A stretch of DNA of 64,000 nt from Saccharolobus shibatae B12 (GCF_019175345.1 NZ_CP077717.1:968001-1032000); one strand, 5' to 3'. Shown: positions 27,397-39,516, numbered from the stretch's first letter. Translations and numbers: made by a program. Notes: generated by a model from the sequence alone, not told the origin.

Positions 27397-28680
27397 TTAA
27401 TCCTTTTTACGTAATATTACGAGTACTGCTACAATTATTATGGTAATTACTATAGAGATGGTAAATGACAGATTAGGATTAATTACTTTGAATGGTAATG
27501 AAGTATTAGTATAGTTAAATACGTTAGGATAGGTCTCGTATGGACTTATATAATTGTTACCAACGAAGCTTAGGCTAAAAGATGGAATTTGTGTTGTGGA
27601 ATTAATCATCTCAACTACTTCTTCCTTTATTAGTGTTCCATTAGGCGTGAAGTATAGAACTTGTTGTACTTGATTTTGTGAAATGTTATGAACGTACTGG
27701 TATGCTATGAAGTTTCCAATAGGAGTAGAAACTTTACTTTCACCAACTAATGTGAATACGTTATTATTCCACGTAATGTTTTTTGCACCTACATTCAGCG
27801 TAAAACTAGTAGGTATGTTTTGTGGTTGGTTAATATATAATACGAAATTTACTGAATCTCCCAATAATGAAGCCGGCAACGCTAATTGTTGCCCTGCTCT
27901 CATCTGTATTTGAGTTATCTGTGCAGTAATAGTATCATTTCCCAGGATAATTGGATAACTTATTTGCAAATAACCTTCAGGGATAAGAGAGTTTGATAAT
28001 GTGGAGTAGTTGTACACGGCGTACAAATACGATCTATTTAGGAAGCTCGTATATTGACTGTTGGTTATAGAGTTTAGCGGAATGGTTGATAAGTTCGAGA
28101 AGGAATACAAGATTAATTCTAAAGATCTATTTTCTAATTTTGATACTATACCATTTCCAAGTATATTTACACTTATTTGTTGATTGTTTATATTTACTGA
28201 GTAATTGTATGAAGTATAGTTTACTCCATTAATAATACTGAACGTCTTACTTTTATAGACTAAGGCTATCGTCTCATTTGGTGTTATTATTCCGTATGAA
28301 GTATTATAAATTAGACTAGGTTCTATGAAAGGATAATAAATCGATAATGGTTGATATAACAAATTTACCTCGTACTCTCCTTTCTTAATATAAACACCAT
28401 TTCCTAGTTTTAAACTACCGTTAGTGAAGTTCCCACTTATATTAACGTAAATCACATTTTGAACAAATTTAGTCACCTGGTAAGTTAGCGTATAATTATA
28501 AACATGTGTTATCGTCTTATTTTCAACAGTAGTACTATTTATTAGTTTTACAGTGTATGTCATGGAAGTAGGTATAGTTATGGAGTTAATGATAGTAGTG
28601 TTAGCTTGCGAAATTACCAATGACCCTAAAATTCCCCACATGGTTATTAAGGCCAAGATTGCAACTGTTGTTGATCTCAT
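27397..28680 (-). CDS. Secreted, C-terminally anchored surface glycoprotein
   Basis: The 427-residue protein has an N-terminal signal sequence (STTVAILALITMWGILGSLVISQA), a Thr/Ser/Asn-rich extracytoplasmic region with many N-x-S/T sequons, and a C-terminal TM helix (FTISIVITIIIVAVLVIL) ending in RKKD. It looks like a Sulfolobales surface or substrate-binding-type glycoprotein; no catalytic motif is seen. ATG 28680 is preferred (GGTG eight bases upstream) over TTG 28686. Confidence 0.65.
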   Translation of the reverse strand: MRSTTVAILALITMWGILGSLVISQANTTIINSITIPTSMTYTVKLINSTTVENKTITHVYNYTLTYQVTKFVQNVIYVNISGNFTNGSLKLGNGVYIKKGEYEVNLLYQPLSIYYPFIEPSLIYNTSYGIITPNETIALVYKSKTFSIINGVNYTSYNYSVNINNQQISVNILGNGIVSKLENRSLELILYSFSNLSTIPLNSITNSQYTSFLNRSYLYAVYNYSTLSNSLIPEGYLQISYPIILGNDTITAQITQIQMRAGQQLALPASLLGDSVNFVLYINQPQNIPTSFTLNVGAKNITWNNNVFTLVGESKVSTPIGNFIAYQYVHNISQNQVQQVLYFTPNGTLIKEEVVEMINSTTQIPSFSLSFVGNNYISPYETYPNVFNYTNTSLPFKVINPNLSFTISIVITIIIVAVLVILRKKD

Positions 28681-28727
28681 ACACAATACACCACAAATTA
28701 CTTAATATTAACTTTTATCGTTATTTT

Positions 28728-29153
28728 ATGGATAGGCCGCTCGTAGCTGTAGGTTGTCTTATTGTTGAAGAAAATAATGTTCTTTTAGTTAAAAGAAAGA
28801 ACCCACCAAATGCTGGGTTATGGGCAATACCAGGTGGTAAGGTAGAGTATGGTGAGACGTTGGAGGATGCATTGAAGAGAGAGATGAGGGAGGAAACTGG
28901 ACTTGAAATAGCTGTAGGTAATATTATATCTATTGTGCAAGTAATAAATGAAGGTTATCATTATGTGATTCTAGACTTTGAGTGCAAACCAATAGGTGGG
29001 AAACTTCGTGCCTCCAGTGATGCCTTAGAAGTAGAATATATACCTTTCAATAAACTGAAAGATATACCAACTACAAAAACCACTTATGATATGTTAATTA
29101 TGTACTTTAAAGGGGAAAAGGCACCATACTCCATTATTCAAATCTCCAGGTAG
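28728..29153 (+). CDS. Nudix hydrolase
   Basis: The 141-residue product has a complete Nudix box, [18 protein letters not shown] then REETGL, for Mg-dependent hydrolysis of nucleoside diphosphate derivatives; substrate not predictable (ADP-ribose and oxidised nucleotides are common). ATG 28728 is leaderless relative to an ACTTAATATTAAC TATA element near 28700-28712. A longer in-frame extension upstream to 28620 is antisense to the surface-protein gene and is rejected. The 3' end overlaps cysS by 20 bases on the other strand. Confidence 0.88.
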   Translation: MDRPLVAVGCLIVEENNVLLVKRKNPPNAGLWAIPGGKVEYGETLEDALKREMREETGLEIAVGNIISIVQVINEGYHYVILDFECKPIGGKLRASSDALEVEYIPFNKLKDIPTTKTTYDMLIMYFKGEKAPYSIIQISR

Positions 29154-30546
29154 ACTTGTCCTTACTATCAAGTATTCTAACTCCAGCCTTTAGTAACTCC
29201 TCCCTTATCTTATCGGAGATTTCATACAATTTCATTTGCCTTAATTGATTTCTTATATCTACAACTGCGTCTATTACTTTATACATCTTATCGTAGGTAG
29301 GATAGAACTCCTCATCCATTACTCCAAATACCTCATTGAATTGTCTAAGCGCCTCGAAAGCTAACATAGCACCAAGGAAATCTCTACTATACTGTAAAGT
29401 GGAGAATACTAATCTCACTATCTCATGTATATATGACAAGGCAGTGGAAGTGTCGAAGTCGTTACTCATTGCCGTATGGAAACTATCTAAATTATTAAGT
29501 ATTTCTCTAGATACTTTGATATCATTATCTTTTGCATAGAACTTAGGCCCCTCAGATATTATGTTTCTAATTATTGCCATTGAATCCTTTATTCTCTGCA
29601 ACGCGGATTTTGCTTGCTCTAGGGCTTCTTCAGAAAAGTCTATCGGTGACCTATAATGAGACGTTAAGTACCAATATCTTAAAACTGAGGGTCCCCATTT
29701 CTTTATAGCTTCGTTTAATGGTATTATATTGCCTAAAGATTTACTCATCTTTTCTTTTCTTATAGTCACAAATGCACTATGAACCCAATATGAGACCCAT
29801 TTCTCCCCAGTTAACGCCTCAGTTTGTGCTCTTTCATTTTCATGATGTGGGAACACTAAATCGGCTCCTCCTCCATGAATATCAAATCTCTCACCTAGAT
29901 ACCTAGTTGACATAGTCGAACACTCAATGTGCCACCCAGGCCTTCCCTTACCCCAAGGTGATTCCCAATAAGGCTCACCTGGCTTCCATGCTTTCCATAA
30001 CGCGAAGTCATAGGAATGCTTTTTCTCCTTAACGAATTCTTCTCCTTGATTCCATTCTTCTTTTTTAGTGTTTGAAAGTTCCCCATAATTAGGATAAGTA
30101 TCGACGTCAAAGTACACACTACCGCTAGGTGCTACATACGCGTGCCCCTTATCTATTAGTTTCTGTACGAAGTCAATGATTTCCTTTATGTGCTGTGTTA
30201 CGCGAGGGTGTATATCTATTTTTACTTTGAGTTGAGATAACATGTCCAAGTAATCCTTTGTGTAATAATTAACGATTTCGTTCCAATCTTTTCCAGTATC
30301 TTGGGATTTTTTAATTATTTTATCATCAATATCTGTAATATTCTGAACCCTAATGACTGTATAACCTTTTAACCTTAAATATCTTGAAATTGCGTCAAAT
30401 ACAACGAAAGTTCTTCCATGGCCTATATGAACGTAATCATAGACTGTGGGACCACAAATATACATTTTCACTAAATTCGGATTTATTGTACTAAATTCCT
30501 CTAGCTTTCTCCCCAGCGAATTATATACCCTTATTCTGAAGTCCAT
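29134..30546 (-). CDS. cysS: Cysteinyl-tRNA synthetase
   Basis: Class I aminoacyl-tRNA synthetase. [19 protein letters not shown] contains the zinc-ligand Cys and the HIGH motif, WHIECSTMS and HHENERAQ supply the further zinc ligands, and KMSKSLGN is the KMSKS loop; a DALR-type helical domain follows. About 470 residues, the normal length. ATG 30546 is preferred over TTG 30552. Upstream are pgi/pmi and a small gene on the same strand, with 12 bases between, so an operon is likely. Confidence 0.96.
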   Translation of the reverse strand: MDFRIRVYNSLGRKLEEFSTINPNLVKMYICGPTVYDYVHIGHGRTFVVFDAISRYLRLKGYTVIRVQNITDIDDKIIKKSQDTGKDWNEIVNYYTKDYLDMLSQLKVKIDIHPRVTQHIKEIIDFVQKLIDKGHAYVAPSGSVYFDVDTYPNYGELSNTKKEEWNQGEEFVKEKKHSYDFALWKAWKPGEPYWESPWGKGRPGWHIECSTMSTRYLGERFDIHGGGADLVFPHHENERAQTEALTGEKWVSYWVHSAFVTIRKEKMSKSLGNIIPLNEAIKKWGPSVLRYWYLTSHYRSPIDFSEEALEQAKSALQRIKDSMAIIRNIISEGPKFYAKDNDIKVSREILNNLDSFHTAMSNDFDTSTALSYIHEIVRLVFSTLQYSRDFLGAMLAFEALRQFNEVFGVMDEEFYPTYDKMYKVIDAVVDIRNQLRQMKLYEISDKIREELLKAGVRILDSKDKSTWRFE

Positions 30547-30558
30547 TATCAACTCACG

Positions 30559-31449
30559 CTAGTTTATTCTAAATAATTTTGAAGTTAATTGTCTAGCTTT
30601 TGGTATATTATAGAGTTTATCCGGTTTTTCATTAATTTTTTTAGCCATTTCAAGTGATGTAACCCCAGCCAATGCTAGTAGGCTAGAAATATTCTTTAAA
30701 TCATTACTAAAATACGGTTTTATAACTATTGAGTTTAATACATCTTCAGTAATTTTGTCTATTTCCGAACTTTCAACAATGACTGATACAAGGGAAGGTC
30801 CGTGAACATAGCTTTCTATTTCATTATGGTTTATCTCTGGTATTTCGCCATAAAACGCAGGGTGCTTAGCGTTCTCATTTATTTCTTGTTTGAATCTTTT
30901 CGCTATCGCCAAGTATTTTGACGAGTAAATTACAGGAATTCTATTTATTAGCAATTCAGCCAATCTTGAAGCATCTGCCTTTATTTTCTCTTTAGCTTCT
31001 ACTACTCCCTCTTTTAATTCGGTCTCATTTATTTTGATTCCTCTTTTTTTGGTAGTCATTTTTATTAAGGGTGTGAAAAGATATGGAAAAGCATATCTTG
31101 TCTGAAAACCTGATGGTACATTGATAAGTTTCAAACTCTTCTCTTTAGCAAACTTTTCAAGTATCCCACCAGACGTTATTATTATGACTTCAGATCCAGC
31201 TTTTACTGCATTTTCTACATCAACTATTGTCTCTGAAGTAGTCCCAGAATAACTTACGGCTACTAATGATTCTTTTCCCGTGAACTTTCTCTTGAAGGAA
31301 AGTTCAACGCCTAAGATATTTGCTATTTCTCCAACGATTCCACTTCCACCAATTCCGGAGAATACTATGTTATCGTTCTTAATTTCATGAATGGGAATTC
31401 TATATGCCTCATCAAACATTCTATCCCAATTAAGGTAAATTTCATCCAC
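30559..31449 (-). CDS. Bifunctional phosphoglucose/phosphomannose isomerase
   Basis: Crenarchaeal PGI/PMI, which interconverts glucose-6-P or mannose-6-P with fructose-6-P. The SIS fold is clear: [30 protein letters not shown] (phosphate binding), then [20 protein letters not shown] with the catalytic Glu and His, and a C-terminal Lys-containing helix. The 296-residue length is typical. The start overlaps the preceding small gene by eight bases. Confidence 0.92.
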   Translation of the reverse strand: MDEIYLNWDRMFDEAYRIPIHEIKNDNIVFSGIGGSGIVGEIANILGVELSFKRKFTGKESLVAVSYSGTTSETIVDVENAVKAGSEVIIITSGGILEKFAKEKSLKLINVPSGFQTRYAFPYLFTPLIKMTTKKRGIKINETELKEGVVEAKEKIKADASRLAELLINRIPVIYSSKYLAIAKRFKQEINENAKHPAFYGEIPEINHNEIESYVHGPSLVSVIVESSEIDKITEDVLNSIVIKPYFSNDLKNISSLLALAGVTSLEMAKKINEKPDKLYNIPKARQLTSKLFRIN

Positions 31450-31879
31450 CTTTTATCACCACAGATATAGACATTGATGGAGGATTAGAGGACATGTTAA
31501 CAGTTATTGTATCTATACCTAGCGACTTATTGTTTTGCTTTAGTGCTATGATCATTTCCGAAATAGAGAACGCTAGTGAATCTATAATATTCTCTATATT
31601 TTCTGAAAGTTTACTTCTAGAGATCATGGAGAAAACCGCTGGTTGCACTAAGTAACCGAAGATTGAGTTAACTCGTTGTGATATTTGAAAAGTGTAAGAG
31701 AGTACATCATCCCATCTCTTTTCATCAATACTTTTAGAGAAGGATTCGAATAGAGATTTGGATTTTGACAATTGGTTTTTTAGGAATCTTAAAAGATCTA
31801 ATTCATTTATTCCTAGTTCACTCTCATTTATTTTATTCAGCTCAGCCATAGTATTATCTAATCTTTCAACAGCTTTCAT
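31442..31879 (-). CDS. Hypothetical helical protein upstream of PGI/PMI
   Basis: 145 residues, mostly helical ([25 protein letters not shown]), ending in a beta-like [22 protein letters not shown]. No family is recognised. It is the first gene of the operon with PGI/PMI and cysS, by overlap. Start ATG 31879; divergent from the CoA-disulfide reductase gene, with a 52-base gap. Confidence 0.6.
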   Translation of the reverse strand: MKAVERLDNTMAELNKINESELGINELDLLRFLKNQLSKSKSLFESFSKSIDEKRWDDVLSYTFQISQRVNSIFGYLVQPAVFSMISRSKLSENIENIIDSLAFSISEMIIALKQNNKSLGIDTITVNMSSNPPSMSISVVIKGG

Positions 31880-31931
31880 GTGATATATTTAGACCGTAAA
31901 TATAATAAGGTTTCTGTGAATTTAATCAGTT

Positions 31932-33257
<1,326 letters not shown>

Positions 33258-33331
33258 ACCTAAGCTTTCTGGGTCTTCTTTCAGTATTACCTCATATTTA
33301 AATATTACCATAATAAAATATGATATGAAAG

Positions 33332-34450
33332 ATGGCTAAAAAGTTAGAGCTTCAAGTATTACTAAAGGACATAATCTCAAACTATATTGTGAATTATTTA
33401 ACCTCTTCCAGTAGTATGAGTCTTGGGGTAGAGAATCTAGTTGGAGAGGATGATAATAGTGGAATTTTGGTCTCTCCTTTGAATGAGTTTATTAAAGTTG
33501 TCAGCGCTGAATCTAATCAATCTTTAATTTATTCATTAGATGGAAGTAGTAGGAGTTTTATTTCGTCAAAAGGAATTATTAGCGTTGCATCTGTTGTAGT
33601 TTCATCAACTATTTCTCCTATTTTTGGAGTATATCCTCCCATTTCTGGTTTCCCCGAATTGGATTTGAGAAAGCCCTTTTTAGCATTAGCATCCTCTGCT
33701 CATCAGAGTCCTTTATTACCCTTCTTTTATAGCTCAGAATACGTTACAACCTTATCTCTAGACGGATCTTTCTTTACTTCAGTGAATTCTCCAGAAGAAA
33801 TCGAGACTGAAATAAGGACTATTCTTGAAACCGAAGCTCTTAAAAAAATACCAAATGATGGTTCTGTTATATTAGATGGTCCATTAATACCCCCGTTGAT
33901 TTTCTTGAGAAGTAAGGTTAGAGACGACGTATTGAACTTACGTTTAGAAGCCATAAGGGGGAGGAATGTGATCGGTATTGTTAAGAGGTTAGACAAAAGC
34001 CGATTATTAATTTCTAGTCTCTACAAATTGTCATCCAAATTTATGGAGAAATTTAGAATAGATCCGAGGAGGTATTTCAGTGACGAGTCGTTTATACTTG
34101 ATTTAATAAAAGCTAATTTATCACCTCCTTATTCTCCCATATCTTTAGGTCCCATATTGAGAAATATAGGTAACACGCCAGTTTATGTTAATTACTTAAT
34201 TTATCCTCTTCACCCTTATGTTTATAAATTTGCCATATTGAGGGTAGAGAGTCTTAGTAATGATTCTAGAGTTATAGACCAGTTATCTTCATTAAAGTTC
34301 ACTAAAGACGGTATTCCATTTGTACTCGCTATCGCTGATAGAACGGCAAAGGAGATAACCAACGCCATATTAAAGATTGTTATGACCTCACTAGAGAGTA
34401 TGGGATTACAAGCCAGTTTTTACAGTAAGCTTGAGCAGGTGAGAATTTGA
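33332..34450 (+). CDS. NurA-like nuclease, second copy
   Basis: A 372-residue diverged NurA-domain protein. Two acidic motifs correspond to the catalytic ones of NurA: YSLDGSSRSF with Asp70 and VILDGPLIPP with Asp182; AIADRTAKEITN near the end resembles the third. The spacing is wider than in the canonical protein at 3043-4062. It is translationally coupled (TTGA) to a HerA-like ATPase gene, as NurA/HerA pairs usually are. ATG 33332. Function likely DNA-end processing, but for a different substrate or situation than the mre11-linked pair; this is inference. Confidence 0.7.
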   Translation: MAKKLELQVLLKDIISNYIVNYLTSSSSMSLGVENLVGEDDNSGILVSPLNEFIKVVSAESNQSLIYSLDGSSRSFISSKGIISVASVVVSSTISPIFGVYPPISGFPELDLRKPFLALASSAHQSPLLPFFYSSEYVTTLSLDGSFFTSVNSPEEIETEIRTILETEALKKIPNDGSVILDGPLIPPLIFLRSKVRDDVLNLRLEAIRGRNVIGIVKRLDKSRLLISSLYKLSSKFMEKFRIDPRRYFSDESFILDLIKANLSPPYSPISLGPILRNIGNTPVYVNYLIYPLHPYVYKFAILRVESLSNDSRVIDQLSSLKFTKDGIPFVLAIADRTAKEITNAILKIVMTSLESMGLQASFYSKLEQVRI

Positions 34451-36276
34451 GCTCAGATGTTCCGTTATACAACGATATAAAAGACAAGATATCTAAGGCA
34501 AGGGCACTAGCCATAACGTTGGGTGATTTGGTAGGAAAGGTTTCTAGATATGTTCCTAGCAGAGTTGATGAGGAAAATAATGTGGTTAACGTAACTATAG
34601 ATCCCAATACTTATTATAAGTATCCTTTTCTAGGTAAGATAGGTATCTTCTTAGGAGCTATAGATATAAAGACACTGTACTTTGTTTTGCTAAGAGTTAT
34701 AGGTTATGAAAGAAACGATGCCTCTTCTTTATTCATTGGAGATTCTAATGTATTAAATAATATTGGATTAAGTGATGACGAACCTGGATCATTAATAACT
34801 AATGTTACTCTTAAATGCGAAATGCTAACTAAAGTAGACTTTCTTTCCTCTTCTGAGCCTGACGCTGCTGATATCATATTAGAGCCACAATCACCTGTGA
34901 TAATACCTAAGCCAGAAGTCATAGAGAGATCTCTAGGTACTACCAGAGGTTTGTTAAGATTAGGATTTTTAGACGTCGCGTATAGTAAGGTTAGAGTGAG
35001 CACAAGCCTTGATGATCTGAATTTTCATATGCTTATATTAGGTACTACGGGAGCAGGTAAAACTTCATTCATAAAAGACCTAATAGCTGGACTTAATGTA
35101 GCTAATGAAGAGGGTAGTAAGATCTTTATCCTTGATGCAACTGGTGACTATTATCATATTTTCCTTCCTCCGGATAGATCCGATAAGGTAGTTATGAGGG
35201 GCGTAGAGGAGTTTAATCAACTTTATGGTGCAATAGTTAAGGGTATAAATCTTGACATTATTTACCCTGTCAGTAAATCGTGGGTGAAAAAGTATCTAGG
35301 TGGTGCCAAATCCGCTGGATCCATAGCGAAAGTGTATTTTGACATGTTTGTAAAACCAATTCTCAATCACTTGAATAACAAGGGTATTTCCATATACGCT
35401 TCCATAATAAATAATAAAATAATTATTTCCAATGCAGAATGGTCATCTCAAGTTACAATTTATCCATTTTATTTTAGATTTAAAGATGTGAAGACAATTT
35501 TACATAGGCTTAATCCTTATTTTACTGAGCAAGCATCACATTTTATAAAAATAATGATAAGAAAAAAGGGTAAAGATATCGGAAAGCTAGAAGATCTGAT
35601 AGATTTATTTAATGAGAATAGCTTGGAAGGTGTAGAAATTCATAGAAGCACAAGGGAAAACATAGTCAGAGGTTTATATTTACTAAAGGAGACCCAACTT
35701 TTTGATGTTGGTGTAGAGCGGTTTCCATTAAGCAAGATTCTTAAAGAGTCTTCGTCATCTACACTAGTTTTTGATCTATATAATAGTGAGCTTGATGATT
35801 TCTCACAGAAAATTTTAACATATTATTTCCTAGACCGATTATTTGAATTTAGAGAGAGGCAAATGCGAAGTGGAAACGTAAAAGGAAGGAACGTGATAAT
35901 CATTGATGAGGCTCATAGGTTCTTTCCATCGTCTAAAGGAGGAGAAGAGGATACTAACTATATTAGAAGAGTTGCGGGCAAAATAGCTACCATGATGAGA
36001 TTAGGTAGGAGGAGGAAAATTGGTTTCGTGTTTGCCACTCATAATCCTAATGACTTAAGCGATATAATTATACAGTTAGCAAATACTAAGATTATATTTA
36101 GAATTAAGTCAGAAGTGGCTGAAACTCTAGGTCTATCTAAGACTGAGGCTAAGATTCTAAACTGGGAGAGAAATGGTGTAGCCTATTTGCTTACACCTTG
36201 GCTTAGAGAAGGTAAAATTAAGATAAAAGCTCCGGTGCCTCCTCCATTAGGTCATTATGATTTGTCTAAAACATAA
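34447..36276 (+). CDS. HerA-like ATPase, second copy
   Basis: A 609-residue FtsK/HerA-superfamily translocase. Walker A LGTTGAGKTSFIK is near residue 200, LDATGDYYHIF follows, Walker B is VIIIDEAHRFFP, and KIGFVFATHNPNDLS resembles the sensor region of HerA. It is longer than HerA (500) and has a different N-terminal domain. TTG 34447 is the start: GGTGAG lies a few bases upstream and the codon overlaps the NurA-like stop by four bases. Together with the NurA-like and following small gene it forms a three-gene module. Confidence 0.85.
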   Translation: MSSDVPLYNDIKDKISKARALAITLGDLVGKVSRYVPSRVDEENNVVNVTIDPNTYYKYPFLGKIGIFLGAIDIKTLYFVLLRVIGYERNDASSLFIGDSNVLNNIGLSDDEPGSLITNVTLKCEMLTKVDFLSSSEPDAADIILEPQSPVIIPKPEVIERSLGTTRGLLRLGFLDVAYSKVRVSTSLDDLNFHMLILGTTGAGKTSFIKDLIAGLNVANEEGSKIFILDATGDYYHIFLPPDRSDKVVMRGVEEFNQLYGAIVKGINLDIIYPVSKSWVKKYLGGAKSAGSIAKVYFDMFVKPILNHLNNKGISIYASIINNKIIISNAEWSSQVTIYPFYFRFKDVKTILHRLNPYFTEQASHFIKIMIRKKGKDIGKLEDLIDLFNENSLEGVEIHRSTRENIVRGLYLLKETQLFDVGVERFPLSKILKESSSSTLVFDLYNSELDDFSQKILTYYFLDRLFEFRERQMRSGNVKGRNVIIIDEAHRFFPSSKGGEEDTNYIRRVAGKIATMMRLGRRRKIGFVFATHNPNDLSDIIIQLANTKIIFRIKSEVAETLGLSKTEAKILNWERNGVAYLLTPWLREGKIKIKAPVPPPLGHYDLSKT

Positions 36277-36300
36277 ATACTATTGTACTAAGTTAGACTA

Positions 36301-36690
36301 GTGGAGTCTAACTTAGAAAATGTTATAAATACGTTAAAGAGAAAGAAAGATAAGGAAATTGTTATAGAGTTTTTGAAAACCGTTAGGAAATACTTGCCAC
36401 CCTCAGACGACTTTTCCATAACGTTATGGAAATCGGGAATTTATGAGTATATTCTAGATAGGAATGGTGTAGCAATTATGAGAATAGCTGAAGACGAGTA
36501 TTTACCTTATATGTCAGCATATGAGAAAAGAATAGATTACTCGCAACTTCCGGATAATCTTGTAAACAACCTTGATTGGAAAGGAGTTTTAAGGCAACTA
36601 AGGGATATAGCCTTGGAGTATGCAAAAAGAGATAAAAATTTTGACAAAATAGCTGATATGGTTAATCATGTCATACTTGAAAATCTCTGA
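36301..36690 (+). CDS. Small protein of the second NurA/HerA module
   Basis: 129 residues, not recognised. It has a helical, Lys-rich N-terminus (ENVINTLKRKKDKEIVIEFLKTVRKYL), a beta-like middle (YEYILDRNGVAIMRIAEDEYLPYM) and a helical end. GTG 36301 is 24 bases after the HerA-like stop. The 3' end overlaps the thioesterase gene by 23 bases. Its position suggests it acts with the HerA-like/NurA-like pair or is simply co-transcribed. Confidence 0.55.
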   Translation: MESNLENVINTLKRKKDKEIVIEFLKTVRKYLPPSDDFSITLWKSGIYEYILDRNGVAIMRIAEDEYLPYMSAYEKRIDYSQLPDNLVNNLDWKGVLRQLRDIALEYAKRDKNFDKIADMVNHVILENL

Positions 36691-37624
36691 TACTACTATT
36701 GAAACATTTAGATTTATCCATTATGAACAATCTAACTTTTTAAATAGACTACATGGGGGTGACATGCTATTCTTTCTAGTAGAGGCTGGTATGTTATCTG
36801 CTACTAAGGTTGCGATGGGTACTACGGTTTTAGCCTCGCTTGACGATGTTACATTTAAAAAACCAGTTAAACTAGGCGATATAGTTAAAGTAAGGGCTGA
36901 AACGGTATATGTAGGTAATACTTCGCTTGAAGTAGAGGTCAGTGCGTTTGATAGGGATGAAGAGGTTGTTTCAGCTTACGCTACATACGTTAAAGTTGAC
37001 GATTTGCTAAGGCCCGCTCCAGTTAACGTAAAGATCATAGCAGAAAGCGAAGATGATAAGAGAAAAATGGATGAGGCAAAGAGGAGAAGAGAGAATAGGC
37101 TATCTAAAATACTAAATAGACAGAAGATGAGGTTTTATGTGGATGATATCACTGATGGATTAAGATATAGGATAAGCAATGTGGTCCACGTATCCCCAGA
37201 GTTAACATATGATGGCAGAATAATGTCAGCTGGTAAACTACTGAAACTTATGGATGATCTTGGAGGGATAATTTGTTTAAACTATATAAACTATAACAGT
37301 AAAAATATTTATGATAATGTTTTCAACGCCGTAGTCACAGTAGCGGTAAAGGGATTAGCGTTTTACTCTCCCATAAGACTTAATGATATTGTAACAATCA
37401 GAGCAGGACTTATTTATGTAGGTAACACTTCTGCCGACATCTTAATTAACGTAATTAGAGAAGATGTAAATGGTACAAAGGAACACGTAGCTACTGCATA
37501 TTTTACATATGTTAGAGTTGATAAGGAAGGAAAACCCATTAAAATGCCAGAATATGTACCCGTTACGGAAAGAGAAAAAAGACTTCATGAAGAAGCACTA
37601 ACACGTAGAGGTTTGCGTAAATAA
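36668..37624 (+). CDS. Acyl-CoA thioesterase, double hotdog
   Basis: Two hotdog domains in one chain of 318 residues, as in BFIT/ACOT-type acyl-CoA hydrolases. The first domain has LHGGDMLFFLVEAGMLSATKVA with the HGG..D active-site region, then VYVGNTSLEVEV; the second repeats SAGKLLKLMDDLGGII and IYVGNTSADILI. It hydrolyses acyl-CoA; chain length unknown. ATG 36668 lies inside the previous gene's end. The 3' end overlaps the MFS gene on the other strand by 40 bases. Confidence 0.85.
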   Translation: MSYLKISDTTIETFRFIHYEQSNFLNRLHGGDMLFFLVEAGMLSATKVAMGTTVLASLDDVTFKKPVKLGDIVKVRAETVYVGNTSLEVEVSAFDRDEEVVSAYATYVKVDDLLRPAPVNVKIIAESEDDKRKMDEAKRRRENRLSKILNRQKMRFYVDDITDGLRYRISNVVHVSPELTYDGRIMSAGKLLKLMDDLGGIICLNYINYNSKNIYDNVFNAVVTVAVKGLAFYSPIRLNDIVTIRAGLIYVGNTSADILINVIREDVNGTKEHVATAYFTYVRVDKEGKPIKMPEYVPVTEREKRLHEEALTRRGLRK

Positions 37625-38688
37625 ATATATAGTAGGAATAATGAAAGCGCGAAAGAATAGAACGAAATTTGATACCCAGACACTATATTGTTAGTAGAAC
37701 CCGATAAGAATCCTCCAACAACATTTGCTATATCTTCACTGACGTTGAATATTCCAATAATTGTTGCCTTATTTCTCTTTAACCCCTTTATTAATAGTGA
37801 GAAGAAAGAGATATTATATACTGGAAATAATGGACCGAAGACCAAGAATAATAACATAGTTCCTTCATATATTTTTAATCCCATAAGAATTATGTAAACT
37901 AACGATAAAACTATTAATGATCTAGCAAATGTTACTAATAACATAAAGTATTCTTCCCTCCCTTTAACCACGCTTATTCCTTTACTGTAAATCACTTCTT
38001 CTATTAAATAAAGGAAAGTATAACTGAGGAATATAACGTAAGACGGATTCAACATTAAATAGTTTAAAGGTACGAATAAGGTATAGAATATTTCAGCTGC
38101 CATATTAAACCAGAAATAAGATATAATCGGAATAAATAAAATTCTAAGTAATTTGTTCCTATCAGCAACATCATAATTAATCCCACCATCATATTTAGGA
38201 ATATGAATTACATTGAAGATAAGGGAAACTGAAAAGAATATAAGTATAAGGTAGTCGTTATGATAAAAAGCAGAAAGTAAACTACCAGTAACATTTCCGG
38301 CTAATGAAATTTGAGATAATCTAGTATTTCCCAAAACTAATTTTTCCTGGGGAGTCGTTTCAAGCAGTATTGCCGAATATATAGGACCATCCAATGCTGA
38401 AACGAATCCACTTAATTCGTAAGCAATTAATTTATTGTAGTGATATACTATGCCAATAACTACACCAAATAACGAGAGCATTACAGCGTATTCCTTTCTT
38501 AACCTCGTCTTATCAATTAGATAACCCCATATATAAGATCCTAACGCATTTAACGCATTATAAATCCCAGTAATTACACCTAATAAGATCAACGATTTAG
38601 TCTCGCTATAGAACTCTACAGGGAATAATAGACCTATCATTGTGAAGCTCGTTATGACAAAGTATTGTCCCATATACTTTCTAATCAC
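37585..38688 (-). CDS. MFS transporter
   Basis: Membrane protein of 367 residues with about eleven hydrophobic segments. GSYIWGYLIDKTRLRKEYAV between TM2 and TM3 matches the MFS loop motif (G-x-L-x-D-x-x-x-R), and a similar break in the middle separates two six-helix halves. It is shorter than the usual 400-450 residues. No substrate clue is seen. It is divergent from the SDR gene at 38745. Confidence 0.65.
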   Translation of the reverse strand: MIRKYMGQYFVITSFTMIGLLFPVEFYSETKSLILLGVITGIYNALNALGSYIWGYLIDKTRLRKEYAVMLSLFGVVIGIVYHYNKLIAYELSGFVSALDGPIYSAILLETTPQEKLVLGNTRLSQISLAGNVTGSLLSAFYHNDYLILIFFSVSLIFNVIHIPKYDGGINYDVADRNKLLRILFIPIISYFWFNMAAEIFYTLFVPLNYLMLNPSYVIFLSYTFLYLIEEVIYSKGISVVKGREEYFMLLVTFARSLIVLSLVYIILMGLKIYEGTMLLFLVFGPLFPVYNISFFSLLIKGLKRNKATIIGIFNVSEDIANVVGGFLSGSTNNIVSGYQISFYSFALSLFLLYIYLRKPLRVSASS

Positions 38689-38744
38689 AATATTTCAACT
38701 AGTAAAGCAAAACGTTAATAAGAGATATGGTAGTGTCTTATCAT

Positions 38745-39506
38745 ATGAGGTTTAAAGACAAAGTTATTCTGATAACTGGAGGTACTAGAGGGATAGGAAG
38801 GGCAATAACGGAAGCGTTTTTAAGAGAGGAAGGATTACCGGTAGTCCTTTATAATTCCGCGGAAAATGAGGCTAAAAAACTAAGAGAGAAAGGGGTTTTC
38901 ACAATAAAGTGTGATGTGGGAAACAGAGATGAAGTTAAAAAGGCTAAAGAGGTAGTTGAGAAGGAATTTGGGAGAGTTAATGTAATAGTTAATAATGCGG
39001 GAATAATGGTCCTGATGCCATTTGAGGAATTTGATGAAGAGAAGTATAACAAGATGATAAAAATTAATCTGAACGGTGCGATATATACCACTTATGAATT
39101 TCTTCCCTTATTAAAGGTATCAAAAAACGGTACAATAGTTAATATAGCTTCAAATGCAGGTATCGGAACTGCTGCTGAAGGTACTACATTTTACGCAATA
39201 ACCAAAGCAGGCATTATAATTCTTACAAGAAGGTTAGCCTTCGAGTTGGGAAAATATGGGATAAGAGTTAACGCTATAGCGCCAGGTTGGATAGAGACTG
39301 ATATGACGTTGTCTGGAAAAAGCCAAGAGGAGGCTGAGAAATTGAGGGAGTTATTTAGGAATAAGACAGTTCTAAAAACTACTGGAAAGCCCGAGGATAT
39401 AGCAAATATCGTATTGTTCTTAGCGAGCGATGAAGCAAGGTACATTACTGGGCAAGTCATAGTTGCAGATGGAGGGAGAATAGATAATTTAACTCATTCG
39501 TTATAA
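38745..39506 (+). CDS. SDR oxidoreductase (FabG-like)
   Basis: Classical SDR of about 253 residues with the full catalytic set: [12 protein letters not shown] for NAD(P), NNAGIM, the Ser in NIASNAG, YAITKAG (YxxxK), and [27 protein letters not shown] closes the chain. Substrate not predictable; related Sulfolobus enzymes oxidise sugars or reduce 3-oxoacyl groups. ATG 38745 is preferred over ATG 38727, because a GTTAATAAG element at 38713-38721 places the transcript start near it. Confidence 0.85.
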   Translation: MRFKDKVILITGGTRGIGRAITEAFLREEGLPVVLYNSAENEAKKLREKGVFTIKCDVGNRDEVKKAKEVVEKEFGRVNVIVNNAGIMVLMPFEEFDEEKYNKMIKINLNGAIYTTYEFLPLLKVSKNGTIVNIASNAGIGTAAEGTTFYAITKAGIIILTRRLAFELGKYGIRVNAIAPGWIETDMTLSGKSQEEAEKLRELFRNKTVLKTTGKPEDIANIVLFLASDEARYITGQVIVADGGRIDNLTHSL

Positions 39507-39516
39507 TCTTCTAAAT

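Noticed and set aside
27397-28680. Thermopsin-type protease
   Set aside because: The secreted, Thr/Asn-rich look is similar, but no thermopsin catalytic motif was found and a C-terminal TM anchor is present.
28620-28727. N-terminal extension of the Nudix protein
   Set aside because: It lies antisense to the start of the surface-protein gene and upstream of the Nudix TATA box; the family's N-terminus fits ATG 28728.
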